DNA of 64,000 bases from Adhaeribacter aquaticus DSM 16391 (GTDB taxonomy: Bacteria > Bacteroidota > Bacteroidia > Cytophagales > Hymenobacteraceae): NCBI RefSeq assembly GCF_000473365.1, contig NZ_KI421517.1:3676634-3740633 (forward strand), in the 5' to 3' direction. Below the pieces are notes generated by a model. That model was given only the letters and a program-made list of their open reading frames with translations. It searched no databases and was not told the DNA's origin. The translations under genes were made by a program, and so were the position numbers. This document shows, one piece after another, positions 26,003-33,497 of the stretch; positions within the stretch are counted from its first letter, which is position 1; every line of letters starts with the position of its first letter.

Positions 26003-26044
26003 TACCTTTATTTTTATATAACAGTATAAATATAAAAAAAGGTA
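26003..26044 (+). terminator. Imperfect A+T-rich hairpin after the D-2-hydroxyacid dehydrogenase gene
   Basis: TACCTTTA plus a T-run at 26003-26018 pairs imperfectly with TATAAAAAAAGGTA at 26031-26044, starting directly after the stop codon. The T-rich arm could give a bidirectional terminator. The stem has a bulge and no G+C-rich core, so confidence is limited. Confidence 0.35.
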
Positions 26045-26065
26045 TAAGCAGAGGGAGGATACCCG

Positions 26066-27154
26066 GTGAGTAAGCTACTTCAGTTATTAAATAAGATTGG
26101 CCTTACCTTACAAATTGTAAAAACTGCTTTTGCCGCAGCCCTGTCGTGGTTATTGGCTACCAAATTTATTCATTCTGAATATCCGTTTTTTGCCGCGGTA
26201 GCCGCCATTATTACTGTCCAGGTTACAGTGGCCGATTCGGTAGAAAAAGCTTATCAGCGAATAATAGGCATTATTGTGGGGGTTTTGTTAAGTATGTTAT
26301 TGGGGCATTGGTTCCAGGTAAATGCCTACTCCATATTCTTTATTATCCTGATTGGGATGTCTATTGCAAAGGCGCTCCGAATGAATCAGCAAATTATATC
26401 TCAGGTGGCCATTAGTTCTTTATTGGTGCTTGCTTTTGGCCAAACCAACCAAGGGTATGCGTACGAAAGAATAATTGAAACTATACTGGGTTCTACCATT
26501 GCTGTTTTAATAAATGCGTTAATTATACCACAAAATGCAATACCGGCCGTTGAGCAACACATTAAAATTTTCAGCAGCCAGGCAGCAGCTACCTTACAAA
26601 GCTTGATAGTTTTGTTAGAGGATATTGGGCTTAAAAATACCACTGGCCGTCCGGAAGTAGAGGCTTTGATAGAAGAAGCAGAAGAATGTCGGAAAGCCTT
26701 GAGCCTGGCCAGGCAAAGTCTTAAGTATAACCCTCTGCTCACGCACAAACGAAAAAGGCTTGCTCACCTGGCCAATAGTATCCATCAGCTGGAAAGCATT
26801 ACCATTCAGCTTAGGGGCATCCGGAGGAGTATAGCGGATATCCAGCTTAAGCATGCCTACCAACTAGAAGAGCCATTTGTACAGCAACTGGAATTGGCCA
26901 TGGCCGCTACTGCCAGGTGCGTTGAAATTTTTGGACAGGCGGCAGTAGAAGAATCAGAGGAGGTACAACATAGCCTGAAAAAAGCCATTGAATTAGCAGT
27001 TCTTGAACAAGCTAATTGCCTGAACAACCTGTATAACATTACATCCCTCGCTACGTTGCGGGATGTCGGGAGCATCCTGACCGATTTAGGCAGAATAGTT
27101 TCGGAAACAGAAACGGAACTAACTGCTCCTGCCGAAACTGACCCTTTAGTGTAA
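26066..27154 (+). CDS. FUSC-family (aromatic acid exporter-like) membrane protein
   Basis: 362-residue inner-membrane protein. The N-terminal ~155 residues hold the membrane helices of the aromatic-acid-exporter/FUSC type (ALSWLLATKFIHSEYPFFAAVAAIITVQ, then IIGIIVGVLLSMLLGHWF). The rest is a soluble, helical region with coiled-coil character. The start is a GTG at 26066, preceded by an unusually strong Shine-Dalgarno-like GAGGGAGG; the next in-frame ATG lies inside a membrane helix. Substrate unknown; export of small organic acids is the family expectation. Confidence 0.75.
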   Translation: MSKLLQLLNKIGLTLQIVKTAFAAALSWLLATKFIHSEYPFFAAVAAIITVQVTVADSVEKAYQRIIGIIVGVLLSMLLGHWFQVNAYSIFFIILIGMSIAKALRMNQQIISQVAISSLLVLAFGQTNQGYAYERIIETILGSTIAVLINALIIPQNAIPAVEQHIKIFSSQAAATLQSLIVLLEDIGLKNTTGRPEVEALIEEAEECRKALSLARQSLKYNPLLTHKRKRLAHLANSIHQLESITIQLRGIRRSIADIQLKHAYQLEEPFVQQLELAMAATARCVEIFGQAAVEESEEVQHSLKKAIELAVLEQANCLNNLYNITSLATLRDVGSILTDLGRIVSETETELTAPAETDPLV

Positions 27155-27626
27155 AGATAGATTTAGGAAGTATTTGGCGACTTATAAAAACCAATGTATT
27201 TCATTGTAGAATAATTACGCCCATGAACATATCAAAAGGAGGTCGGAAAGAATTGCTTCGTTTGATGCATATGTCTTTATAACGCCGGAATATAACCACA
27301 GCACTTCGGGAGCCCTTAAGAAAGGTTTAGATTCCTATTTTCGAAAGTTAATCTTATTTTCATTCAATACTTTTTAAATACAATCTTTAAAAAGTATAAA
27401 GCAATGTTCTTTTCTAGTCTAGGTTTTCCATATCTTAAGAATTTAAACTTTAAAACGCATTTCTGCATCCGATAAATTAGACCCTTATAATTGCACGAAA
27501 TCGGAGTTAATTAAAGGAAATCTTTAAGCAACAAAAAACAATTAAGCCTTTATTGTACTTTTTAAAGTTAAATTTTGATTTTGCTTTTGCTATAACTAAT
27601 TTACGAACTAAATTAGTATTCTGAAT
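27155..27626. other. Gap with a gene relic
   Basis: 472 A+T-rich bases with no intact gene. A fragment of an FMN reductase (27210-27377) lies in its centre. The remainder shows no recognisable coding or regulatory structure. Confidence 0.6.
27210..27377 (+). pseudogene. Fragment of an NADPH-dependent FMN reductase
   Basis: A 55-codon open stretch between stops at 27207 and 27375 without a usable start. It encodes HEHIKRRSERIASFDAYVF followed by ITPEYNHSTSGALKKGLDSY. That is the central flavin-binding signature of NADPH-dependent FMN reductases (family pattern: SFDAfvfvTPEYNhs..gaLKnalD). The flanking N- and C-terminal parts of the roughly 180-residue enzyme are absent in all three forward frames. 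This is a decayed gene, not a small functional protein. Confidence 0.7.
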
Positions 27627-28124
27627 ATGAAAGGCTTAATGATTGTTTTCTTACTATTCCCTTTTTTAACGTTTGCTCAAAAACAAGAATACAAAGGTTT
27701 GCAAAATTTTCCGGCAAACAGGTTTGGCAAAGTTATTTATCAGGGTTTTATAGAAACACCGGGAGTAAATAAAATGGAATTCTTAAATCGGGCCAGAACT
27801 TGGGCAGCTAATGCAGCTGGAGAAGGCAATGAGGAGACGGAAACTGGTATATTCATGGCCAAAGACACCACAGAAGTTAATAAAAAAAAGTATTCTTTCT
27901 TCATTACACTCACCTATCAGCAAGAAAAAATCCAATATAAATTAACAGATATAAATTACCTCTTGTATGATAACAAATTTGCACCTCCTATCTTAGTCCC
28001 AATAGAAGATGAAGCAACCAGTATTACCATTGGTAAAAAGTTTAGGGACCGGCGTTTTCAAAAGCTAAATGAAGCTTTTAGAACCTACCTCAAAGAACTG
28101 GAGGCTGCTATTGCTAAAAATTAA
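27627..28124 (+). CDS. DUF4468-type exported protein
   Basis: 165-residue protein with a signal peptide (about 1-18, ending LTFAQ). The mature part follows the pattern of DUF4468 proteins, which have a TBP-like fold and are common in Bacteroidota: an early GVNKMEFLNRARTWAAN helix, a central SFFITLTYQQEKIQYKLTDINYLLY strand block and a charged C-terminal helix. Function unknown; periplasmic or outer-membrane-associated. It is followed after 7 bases by a TonB-like gene, so the two are probably co-transcribed. Confidence 0.65.
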   Translation: MKGLMIVFLLFPFLTFAQKQEYKGLQNFPANRFGKVIYQGFIETPGVNKMEFLNRARTWAANAAGEGNEETETGIFMAKDTTEVNKKKYSFFITLTYQQEKIQYKLTDINYLLYDNKFAPPILVPIEDEATSITIGKKFRDRRFQKLNEAFRTYLKELEAAIAKN

Positions 28125-28131
28125 GTTACTC

Positions 28132-28563
28132 ATGAAAACAATCCTTTTTTTCTTTTTTCTGTTTCCCTTGAGCCTAATGGCTCAATTAATTAAAATAGAG
28201 AAAGATCCGGATAGCCCAGTTAAACCAATGATGTTAGTGTCTGTTTCGGACGGAAAGCCAATTTTTTCGTGGGTTGAACAAATGCCGCAATTTCCAGGCG
28301 GTGAGCGAAAATTAGCAAAATTCTTACGACAGAATGTAACCTATACGCCAGAGGCCAAAGCTGCTAACATTCACGGGCAGGTGGTGGTGCAATTTGTAGT
28401 AGATCTGGATGGAAGTATACTGGACCCAGAAGTAATTGGAAAATTAGGTTATGGGTTAGATGAAGAAGCCTTACGTTTAATTAACCTTTTCCCAAAGTTT
28501 GAACCGGGCCGGCAAAATGGCCAAATTGTATTAGTACGCTGTAAACAGGTGTTTGAATTTTAA
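28132..28563 (+). CDS. TonB C-terminal domain protein
   Basis: 143-residue protein starting at the ATG at 28132, 7 bases after the previous stop; the frame is open upstream but only inside the preceding gene. Signal or anchor segment at 1-17 (ILFFFFLFPLSLMAQ), then the typical EQMPQFPGGERKLAKFL region and a TonB C-terminal domain (about 60-143: GQVVVQFVVDLDGSI, GLDEEALRLI, PKFEPGRQNG). It lacks the long proline-rich spacer of canonical TonB. It may be a periplasmic adaptor rather than a main energy transducer. Confidence 0.75.
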   Translation: MKTILFFFFLFPLSLMAQLIKIEKDPDSPVKPMMLVSVSDGKPIFSWVEQMPQFPGGERKLAKFLRQNVTYTPEAKAANIHGQVVVQFVVDLDGSILDPEVIGKLGYGLDEEALRLINLFPKFEPGRQNGQIVLVRCKQVFEF

Positions 28564-28711
28564 AAGGTGTTTATAAGTAGGGTACTAATTTTTTGAAGGT
28601 ATAAAATTTAAACTTTTACTCTCCCTCGTGGCATATTTTACCTTTTAAAATATTGCGGCTTTAAACTAAGAATTTTAGATAAACAGTAGCCCTGGTGCTA
28701 AATAAGTCTTT

Positions 28712-29272
28712 ATGAAAACCGAAAAAGAAAAAATGCTGGCGGGGGAGTTATACGATGCGCTTGATAAACAACTTTCTGAGGATAGGGTAAAAGCCAGGTT
28801 ACTATTAAAAGCCTTAAATGAATCGCGGGAAGACGAGGCAGAAAAAAGAGCACAAATTCTTAAGGACTTGATTCCTGATGCTGGAGAAGGTTTATGGTTA
28901 CAGCCTCCTTTTTACTGCGATTACGGGTATAATATTAAAATTGGAGACAAAGTATTCTTTAATTTTAACTGCGTAGTATTGGATGTAATGGAAGTTTCCA
29001 TTGGCAGCAGGACGTTGTTTGGACCAAACGTACAGCTTTACACCGCCATGCATCCCATGAATTATAAAGAACGGGCTTCAGGGTTAGAATATGCTAAACC
29101 TATAGTTATTGGGGAAGATGTGTGGGTTGGAGGTAGTGTGGTTATTTGTCCGGGCGTTACCATTGGTGATCGTACGGTAATTGGGGCCGGAAGTGTAGTT
29201 ACCAAAGATATACCTGCAGGTGTTTTTGCGGCAGGAAACCCTTGTAAAGTAATCAGGATTTTGGAAGAATAA
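28712..29272 (+). CDS. Maltose/galactoside O-acetyltransferase-like protein (left-handed beta-helix)
   Basis: Acetyl-CoA-dependent sugar O-acetyltransferase of 186 residues. An N-terminal helical cap (KMLAGELYDALDKQLSEDRV, about 7-26) typical of the maa/nodL group precedes hexapeptide repeats. The catalytic His is His114 in TAMHPMNY, equivalent to His115 of E. coli Maa. The C-terminal GAGSVVTKDIPAGVFAAGNP is a family signature. Acts in the cytoplasm; the physiological acceptor is unclear. Stands alone, followed by a terminator shared with the convergent ThuA-like gene. Confidence 0.88.
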   Translation: MKTEKEKMLAGELYDALDKQLSEDRVKARLLLKALNESREDEAEKRAQILKDLIPDAGEGLWLQPPFYCDYGYNIKIGDKVFFNFNCVVLDVMEVSIGSRTLFGPNVQLYTAMHPMNYKERASGLEYAKPIVIGEDVWVGGSVVICPGVTIGDRTVIGAGSVVTKDIPAGVFAAGNPCKVIRILEE

Positions 29273-29377
29273 AGCTTTTATGTTCCCTAAACTATTTATT
29301 GGTTAGTATAATGAATTGAAAAGCTGTTATTGGAATTTCTTAGGAGTTAGTCTGACTAATAAATATTGTTGAAAAAA

Positions 29378-29422
29378 AAGAGCATCTCCACCAGGTAAAA
29401 ATGCCTGACTGAAAATGCTCTT
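29378..29422 (-). terminator. Terminator for the ThuA-like gene
   Basis: AAGAGCAT at 29378-29385 pairs with ATGCTCTT at 29415-29422, with an inner CAGG/CCTG stem (29392-29395 with 29404-29407). Read on the minus strand, the hairpin is followed by a run of T (complement of 29372-29379), so it terminates the gene ending at 29434. Confidence 0.7.
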
Positions 29423-29433
29423 AAAAAAGTCGG

Positions 29434-30198
29434 CTATTTTTTACCTGTAGCCGCCCATAATATACCTGCGTATAAGTGGTTTAGAAATGCTGGATCATGG
29501 AAATTAGTAGGTAAGTGGCCTAAAGCTGTATAAAAAGCACGCCCTCCATCATAATTATGGTACCAGGCCAGCGGATGTAATTTTCCCATTCCTTCCCCTT
29601 TGCCTCTTGGTCCCCAATCTGCTTTAGGGTTATAAGTAGATTCATCTACTCCTAAAATGTAGTTAAGTCCAGAAATTTTTTCCGGGCCAAATTCATAAAC
29701 TTCTTCTGTCCATAATTTATCATTAGTAAAATCCTGTAAGCCAGGAAACTTTGGATCCAGCACTTTCATTTTCGCTGTTTGTACGGCTGGGTGGATATGA
29801 AACATTCTTCCTACCAGCTTGGTGTACCAATCCCAATCGTACTCGGTGTCCGAGGCACTATGAATGCCAACAAATCCTTTTCCAGATTGAATAAATTTTT
29901 CCATTACCTTTTGCTGATTATTATCCAAAATGTCGCCGGAAGTATTCAAGAAAATAACAGCCTGAAATTGCTGTAAAAATTTATCCGTAAATCCGTTGGG
30001 GTCTTCCAATAATACCACATCAAAGAAATTGCGAACGCCTAATTGTTGCACGGCTAATACGCCAGAATGCAAAGACTCATGATGCCATCCTTTGGTGGTA
30101 GTCACTAATAAAACTTTAAATTGCTTTTGGGCCATGGTGCTAAAAGCAACGAAAAATTGTAATACAAAAAGAAGTAGAATAATTCTAATACGGTTCAT
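29434..30198 (-). CDS. ThuA-like domain protein, exported
   Basis: 254-residue protein with a signal peptide (about 1-23, ending STMAQ). The mature part is a class I glutamine-amidotransferase-like fold of the ThuA family: VLLVTTTKGWHHESLHSG near residue 30, GKGFVGIHSASDTEYDWDWY (about 107-126), and the C-terminal YHNYDGGRAFYTALGH region. In Bacteroidota such proteins often accompany carbohydrate-degrading enzymes, sometimes as domains of large hydrolases. Catalytic function is not established. It is monocistronic. Confidence 0.82.
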   Translation of the reverse strand: MNRIRIILLLFVLQFFVAFSTMAQKQFKVLLVTTTKGWHHESLHSGVLAVQQLGVRNFFDVVLLEDPNGFTDKFLQQFQAVIFLNTSGDILDNNQQKVMEKFIQSGKGFVGIHSASDTEYDWDWYTKLVGRMFHIHPAVQTAKMKVLDPKFPGLQDFTNDKLWTEEVYEFGPEKISGLNYILGVDESTYNPKADWGPRGKGEGMGKLHPLAWYHNYDGGRAFYTALGHLPTNFHDPAFLNHLYAGILWAATGKK

Positions 30199-30527
30199 TA
30201 GGTTTAGTTTGGTTATAAACCGGAAGTTAATAATTTTTTTATCCCCTGAATATATTTTTACCGGTAATTGGTGTTTCTAGGTAGGAGAGAAGTGATAAAT
30301 GAAGATTAGCCGCTTCTTTTTGAACTGGACTTGAAAGATAGGTATAGTAGTAAAAGCAGTTTTTATATTTTTAATTAAATAAAAGGTTTTTGAAAGGCAA
30401 ATAAGAGTGGCAGGGGGGAGGGTAGCTATAATCAACCACTAAAAAATATATTCATCAAAGTAATTTTTGTGAGAGTGGCATTTTCATGCCTTTTATGAAT
30501 ATTTACAGGTAGCTCAAGTGGGAAAAT

Positions 30528-30560
30528 ACAAAAGGCGTTATTCTTTGTAACGCCTTTTGT
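30528..30560. repeat. Perfect 13-bp inverted repeat (hairpin)
   Basis: ACAAAAGGCGTTA (30528-30540) and its exact reverse complement (30548-30560) around a 7-base loop. G+C core plus A/T outer stem resembles a bidirectional terminator. It lies 238 bases from the nearest gene end, so its transcription partner is unclear. Confidence 0.55.
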
Positions 30561-30655
30561 AATAACAATGGAAAACTTTAATGTACAATATACGAAACTT
30601 TTCCGGACGGGTTGAGCCATTTCAAATTATCCGGTTGGCTGAATATAAAAACACT

Positions 30656-30701
30656 TATAAGATTGTTCTTTTTAGCCAGGATTAAAAAGAACAATCTTAT
30701 A
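30656..30701 (-). terminator. Perfect 19-bp hairpin downstream of the methyltransferase gene
   Basis: Arms at 30656-30674 and 30683-30701 are exact reverse complements (TATAAGATTGTTCTTTTTA type) with an 8-base loop. It lies 98 bases beyond the stop of the minus-strand methyltransferase gene. The A/T-rich stem supplies T residues on either strand. The perfect pairing is longer than a typical terminator. Confidence 0.55.
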
Positions 30702-30798
30702 GTTTACAAAATCACCGTTAAAAGGTAAGCAACCCTAAAATACATAGATTTGAAAATCCAATAATGATTTTAGGAGAAAGTGTTTTGTCCTCCTTGCC

Positions 30799-31626
30799 TT
30801 AAAATATCCTCTCTACCACAATAAGATTATTATCCCAGGTATTAAAAACATTGGGAATTTTTAAAACGGTAAATCTAAGATTAGGATATTCTTTAGCGTA
30901 ATTTTCTATGGTATGTTCCCAATTGGTTAATTCTGTTCTTAATATATCTTCGATTATATAAATGCCACCTACCTTTAATTTATGAATGGAATTCTGGAAA
31001 AAAATTATGTTAGCAAAATATTCATGCAAGCCATCATCAATAATAACATCAAAGTCCTCCTGCAATTCAGGTTGATCCCACATTCTTTTTATTATACTAC
31101 TATCTGTTTGATCACAATAAAAAGTTTTTATTCTATCTTCTTCAAACAAAATGGAAGAGTCAATATCGGCTCCAAAAATATTAGCTAATGGGAAAAACTT
31201 TTTCCAGCCTCTAAGTGAAGCCCCAGGTCGACCGGCACTTCCCATATTTGCTTTTATGTCTGGATTATTAGTCCCTAACCCAAGTTCAAAAAATCGGATT
31301 GGCTTTTTAGAAAGTGGTGCAAAAGCTTCGTTGTAAAAAGTAGTATAATTGTGTTTGCCTTCTCCCTGGTAAAGTGCTTTGTCAGAACCCTGCATTTTCA
31401 TGATATCACAAAGCGGCGTCTGGGTTAAACAATTAAATTTAGCTGGAACTACTGTATTCTTATCCTGCGCTTGATAATTGTTAAACTCTTTCCTTATATC
31501 TAAATAATGAGGAATTATTTTATTGGCTATGTTTACTTGAATAAACTTTAGTTGTTTATAAGTGTTTTTTAATGCAGAGTAAACCTCTGGCGGGCAAATG
31601 GTTTTTATGGTGGTGGTGGTGGTCAT
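30799..31626 (-). CDS. Class I SAM-dependent methyltransferase (macrocin/mycinamicin O-methyltransferase-like)
   Basis: 275-residue protein whose core resembles sugar O-methyltransferases of the MycE/TylF type: FFELGLGTNNPDIKANMGS (SAM-binding, about 112-130), GRPGASLRGWKKFFPLANIFGADID, VIIDDGLHEYFANIIFF (metal and His region, about 195-211), and GGIYIIEDI. The protein starts MTTTTTIKT, encoded by five ACC/ACC-like codons. The gene is very A+T-rich in places (13 G+C in 60 bases at 31081-31140), below its neighbours. It stands alone between unrelated genes. Acceptor unknown; a glycan or small-molecule hydroxyl is likely. Confidence 0.72.
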   Translation of the reverse strand: MTTTTTIKTICPPEVYSALKNTYKQLKFIQVNIANKIIPHYLDIRKEFNNYQAQDKNTVVPAKFNCLTQTPLCDIMKMQGSDKALYQGEGKHNYTTFYNEAFAPLSKKPIRFFELGLGTNNPDIKANMGSAGRPGASLRGWKKFFPLANIFGADIDSSILFEEDRIKTFYCDQTDSSIIKRMWDQPELQEDFDVIIDDGLHEYFANIIFFQNSIHKLKVGGIYIIEDILRTELTNWEHTIENYAKEYPNLRFTVLKIPNVFNTWDNNLIVVERIF

Positions 31627-32156
31627 TTATGCTACTTTAAATTTATTATTTATACAACCTATTTATCTAATCAAAATAATCTGTCCTTATAAATTAAAAT
31701 ACCAGCCATAAAAATTAAACTTCATCAATAATTATGTACTTGTTATTTGAAATATAAATGAAAACTTCCTGTTAACCAACTAGATCAGATAATAAAATTA
31801 AAGTTTGACAGCATTAAACTTCATTTTAACTATGTAATATATATTAAATGGTATATAATTTTATAATAGCTAACATTTGCCTGTAAAAGATTTCCCAAAT
31901 TTTAAAGAAGTTACTCTTGCAGAAAGTATGAAAATGGTGGTAAATAGTTTATTATATAACCTATTACTTTTTAAAAAAGGGAAAGGGTATTGTACTGGCC
32001 ATTCTAACTCAGAGAGGTGTTTAAACTAAATTCAAAGGATAAAAGACAATTTTATAAGATCATTTTGAGCTCTCTAGGTTATTAGAGATAAACTACTCCA
32101 ACCTAAACAAAAGGTGTTGCTCCTAATTTTTAGTAAACTATATTATACCTAAAAGT

Positions 32157-32179
32157 TTATTTAAAATATTTCTAAATAA
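32157..32179. promoter_or_regulatory. 23-bp near-palindrome, upstream copy (candidate iron-type operator)
   Basis: TTATTTA and TAAATAA arms (7 bp, exact reverse complements) surround a partly symmetric 9-base centre; 9 of 11 base pairs match overall. The same element recurs at 32218-32240. It lies just before the -33 region. Form and position fit a Fur-like repressor site in an iron-related operon; that is inference. Confidence 0.5.
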
Positions 32180-32181
32180 GA

Positions 32182-32213
32182 CTTGCCTTGTATATAATTC
32201 CGTTCTAGTTTTG
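32182..32213 (+). promoter_or_regulatory. Promoter of the DUF4856-imelysin-HTTM-TonB receptor operon
   Basis: TAGTTTTG at 32206-32213 fits the TAnnTTTG -7 consensus exactly. CTTG at 32182-32185 is 20 bases upstream, the right distance for the -33 element. The expected start is near 32219, inside the second palindrome, giving a leader of about 33 nt. Confidence 0.6.
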
Positions 32214-32217
32214 TGCA

Positions 32218-32240
32218 TTATTTAAAATTAGTCTAAATAA
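32218..32240. promoter_or_regulatory. 23-bp near-palindrome, downstream copy (candidate iron-type operator)
   Basis: Same 7-bp arms (TTATTTA/TAAATAA) and same left centre (AAAT) as the copy at 32157; 9 of 11 pairs match. It covers the predicted transcription start, so occupancy would block initiation. The two copies are 61 bp apart and bracket the promoter. Confidence 0.5.
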
Positions 32241-32252
32241 AACACATAAACT

Positions 32253-33353
32253 ATGTTTAATTTTACCATAATCAAAAACAAAAATTTTGTTGTTTTAGGT
32301 CTGGCCGCTTTGGCAGGCTTCTCCTCTTGTAAAGAGGATGATGAAAATCAAATTCCTGCCTATACGGTTCCAGCTAGCTATGCCTTTTCAAGTCCTGGTA
32401 TAAACGCTGGTGCTAGCCAGGTGCAAATGGCGGTTGAGCTAAATTCTTATTTAGGTTCTGGTACCTCCACAGTTTTGGATCAGACTAAGGCTAATAATCT
32501 TTTTAATAATACGAATGCTCCTTTCACAAATGCGGCATTAAATACTTCTGGATTTAAACTTTCAGCTAAAACAGCTGATGTACCCGTTTTCCAGGATTTT
32601 ATTAATAAACACGTAGCTTATAGCAGCTCTAAGGATATACCGGCTACTAATGGTACGGCAGGGTTTATTCCTCGGGGAACTGGTAAAATATTAGTTGGCC
32701 CGCAGGGCTTAGAATACAACCAGGCGGTGGCCAAAGGCATGATGGGTAGTCTTTTGTTTAAAGAAGCCATGAGCATCATGAAAAATATTGGCAATGAAAA
32801 CAATACAACTGTAACGGAGGGCGCAACTGCTATGCAAACCAAATGGGATGAAGCTTTTGGTTATTTGGGAATACCAGTTGATTATGATTCTGCTAAAGTT
32901 TATGCGAGTACTGAAGTAAATCGCCCTTTATTGTGGGGTGGTTATTTAAGAGAAAGAGGCCGTCCTATAAAAGCAGGAGGTGTTTTATTTGAAGCTTTCC
33001 GGAAAGGCCGTGCTGCTATAGGTGTTAAGGATTATAAAGTACGTGACGAGCAGGTTAAAACAATTCAGGATACATGGGAAAAATTAGCAGCTATTTCAGC
33101 TTTATCTTATGTTACCATTCCACAAGCCTCTTCCAGTGTAGGTAATTTAGGAACACAGTTTCATGCTTTATCTGAAGGATATGGTTTTGTGCTTGCCTTA
33201 AAATACCGCGCGCCAGGAAGTAAACTAACTGATGCTAATTTACAAAAACTGATAGATATTCTTTCATCCAACTACTACACTTTGGTTAATGATCCAAACT
33301 TTACCAAACTGAAAGAAGCACAAACTATCCTGAAGACAACTTATAATTTATAA
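32253..33353 (+). CDS. DUF4856 lipoprotein
   Basis: 366-residue lipoprotein with a lipobox (GLAALAGFSSC, Cys26). The body matches the DUF4856 family, known only from Bacteroidota and their relatives: SYAFSSPGINAGASQVQMAVELN near residue 42 and LLWGGYLRERGRPIKAGGVLFEAF near residue 230. The function is not known. From memory, members recur beside imelysin-family genes, as here. First gene of a likely iron-regulated operon; a surface or periplasmic helper for metal uptake is the inference. Confidence 0.8.
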   Translation: MFNFTIIKNKNFVVLGLAALAGFSSCKEDDENQIPAYTVPASYAFSSPGINAGASQVQMAVELNSYLGSGTSTVLDQTKANNLFNNTNAPFTNAALNTSGFKLSAKTADVPVFQDFINKHVAYSSSKDIPATNGTAGFIPRGTGKILVGPQGLEYNQAVAKGMMGSLLFKEAMSIMKNIGNENNTTVTEGATAMQTKWDEAFGYLGIPVDYDSAKVYASTEVNRPLLWGGYLRERGRPIKAGGVLFEAFRKGRAAIGVKDYKVRDEQVKTIQDTWEKLAAISALSYVTIPQASSSVGNLGTQFHALSEGYGFVLALKYRAPGSKLTDANLQKLIDILSSNYYTLVNDPNFTKLKEAQTILKTTYNL

Positions 33354-33382
33354 GATCCTGACCAAACCTAGTTTTTTAGCAG

Positions 33383-33410
33383 ACTCCCGGTATATAATAT
33401 ACCCGGGAGT
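33383..33410 (+). terminator. Hairpin between the DUF4856 and imelysin genes
   Basis: ACTCCCGG (33383-33390) with CCGGGAGT (33403-33410), plus a TATA-type inner stem and flanking ACCAAAC (33361-33367)/GTTTGGT (33409-33415) pairing. The T-run after it is weak, so it may act as an attenuator or processing site within the operon rather than a full terminator. Confidence 0.5.
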
Positions 33411-33497
33411 TTGGTATTAAAAATAAGTATAGGGTTTTTAAGAAGCTAGAATGGCAGTCTTCAACTAGAATAAAAAAAAACTTAACTTCTACAAATC

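Larger units (their letters stand above)
30199..30798. other. Gap with two strong hairpins
   Basis: 600 bases between two minus-strand genes. No coding sequence is convincing. It contains two perfect inverted repeats (30528-30560 and 30656-30701), listed separately. A purine-rich patch (about 30411-30422) was seen with no assigned role. Confidence 0.55.
31627..32252. other. Long A+T-rich leader region before the imelysin operon
   Basis: 626 bases between divergent genes. The right end (32157-32252) holds a promoter and two palindromic elements, listed separately. Nothing recognisable was found in 31627-32150 beyond A+T-rich sequence. Confidence 0.5.

Noticed and set aside
31600-31626. ACC repeat at the start of the methyltransferase as a phase-variable tract
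   Set aside because: A trinucleotide repeat cannot shift the reading frame; length changes would only alter a few Thr residues.
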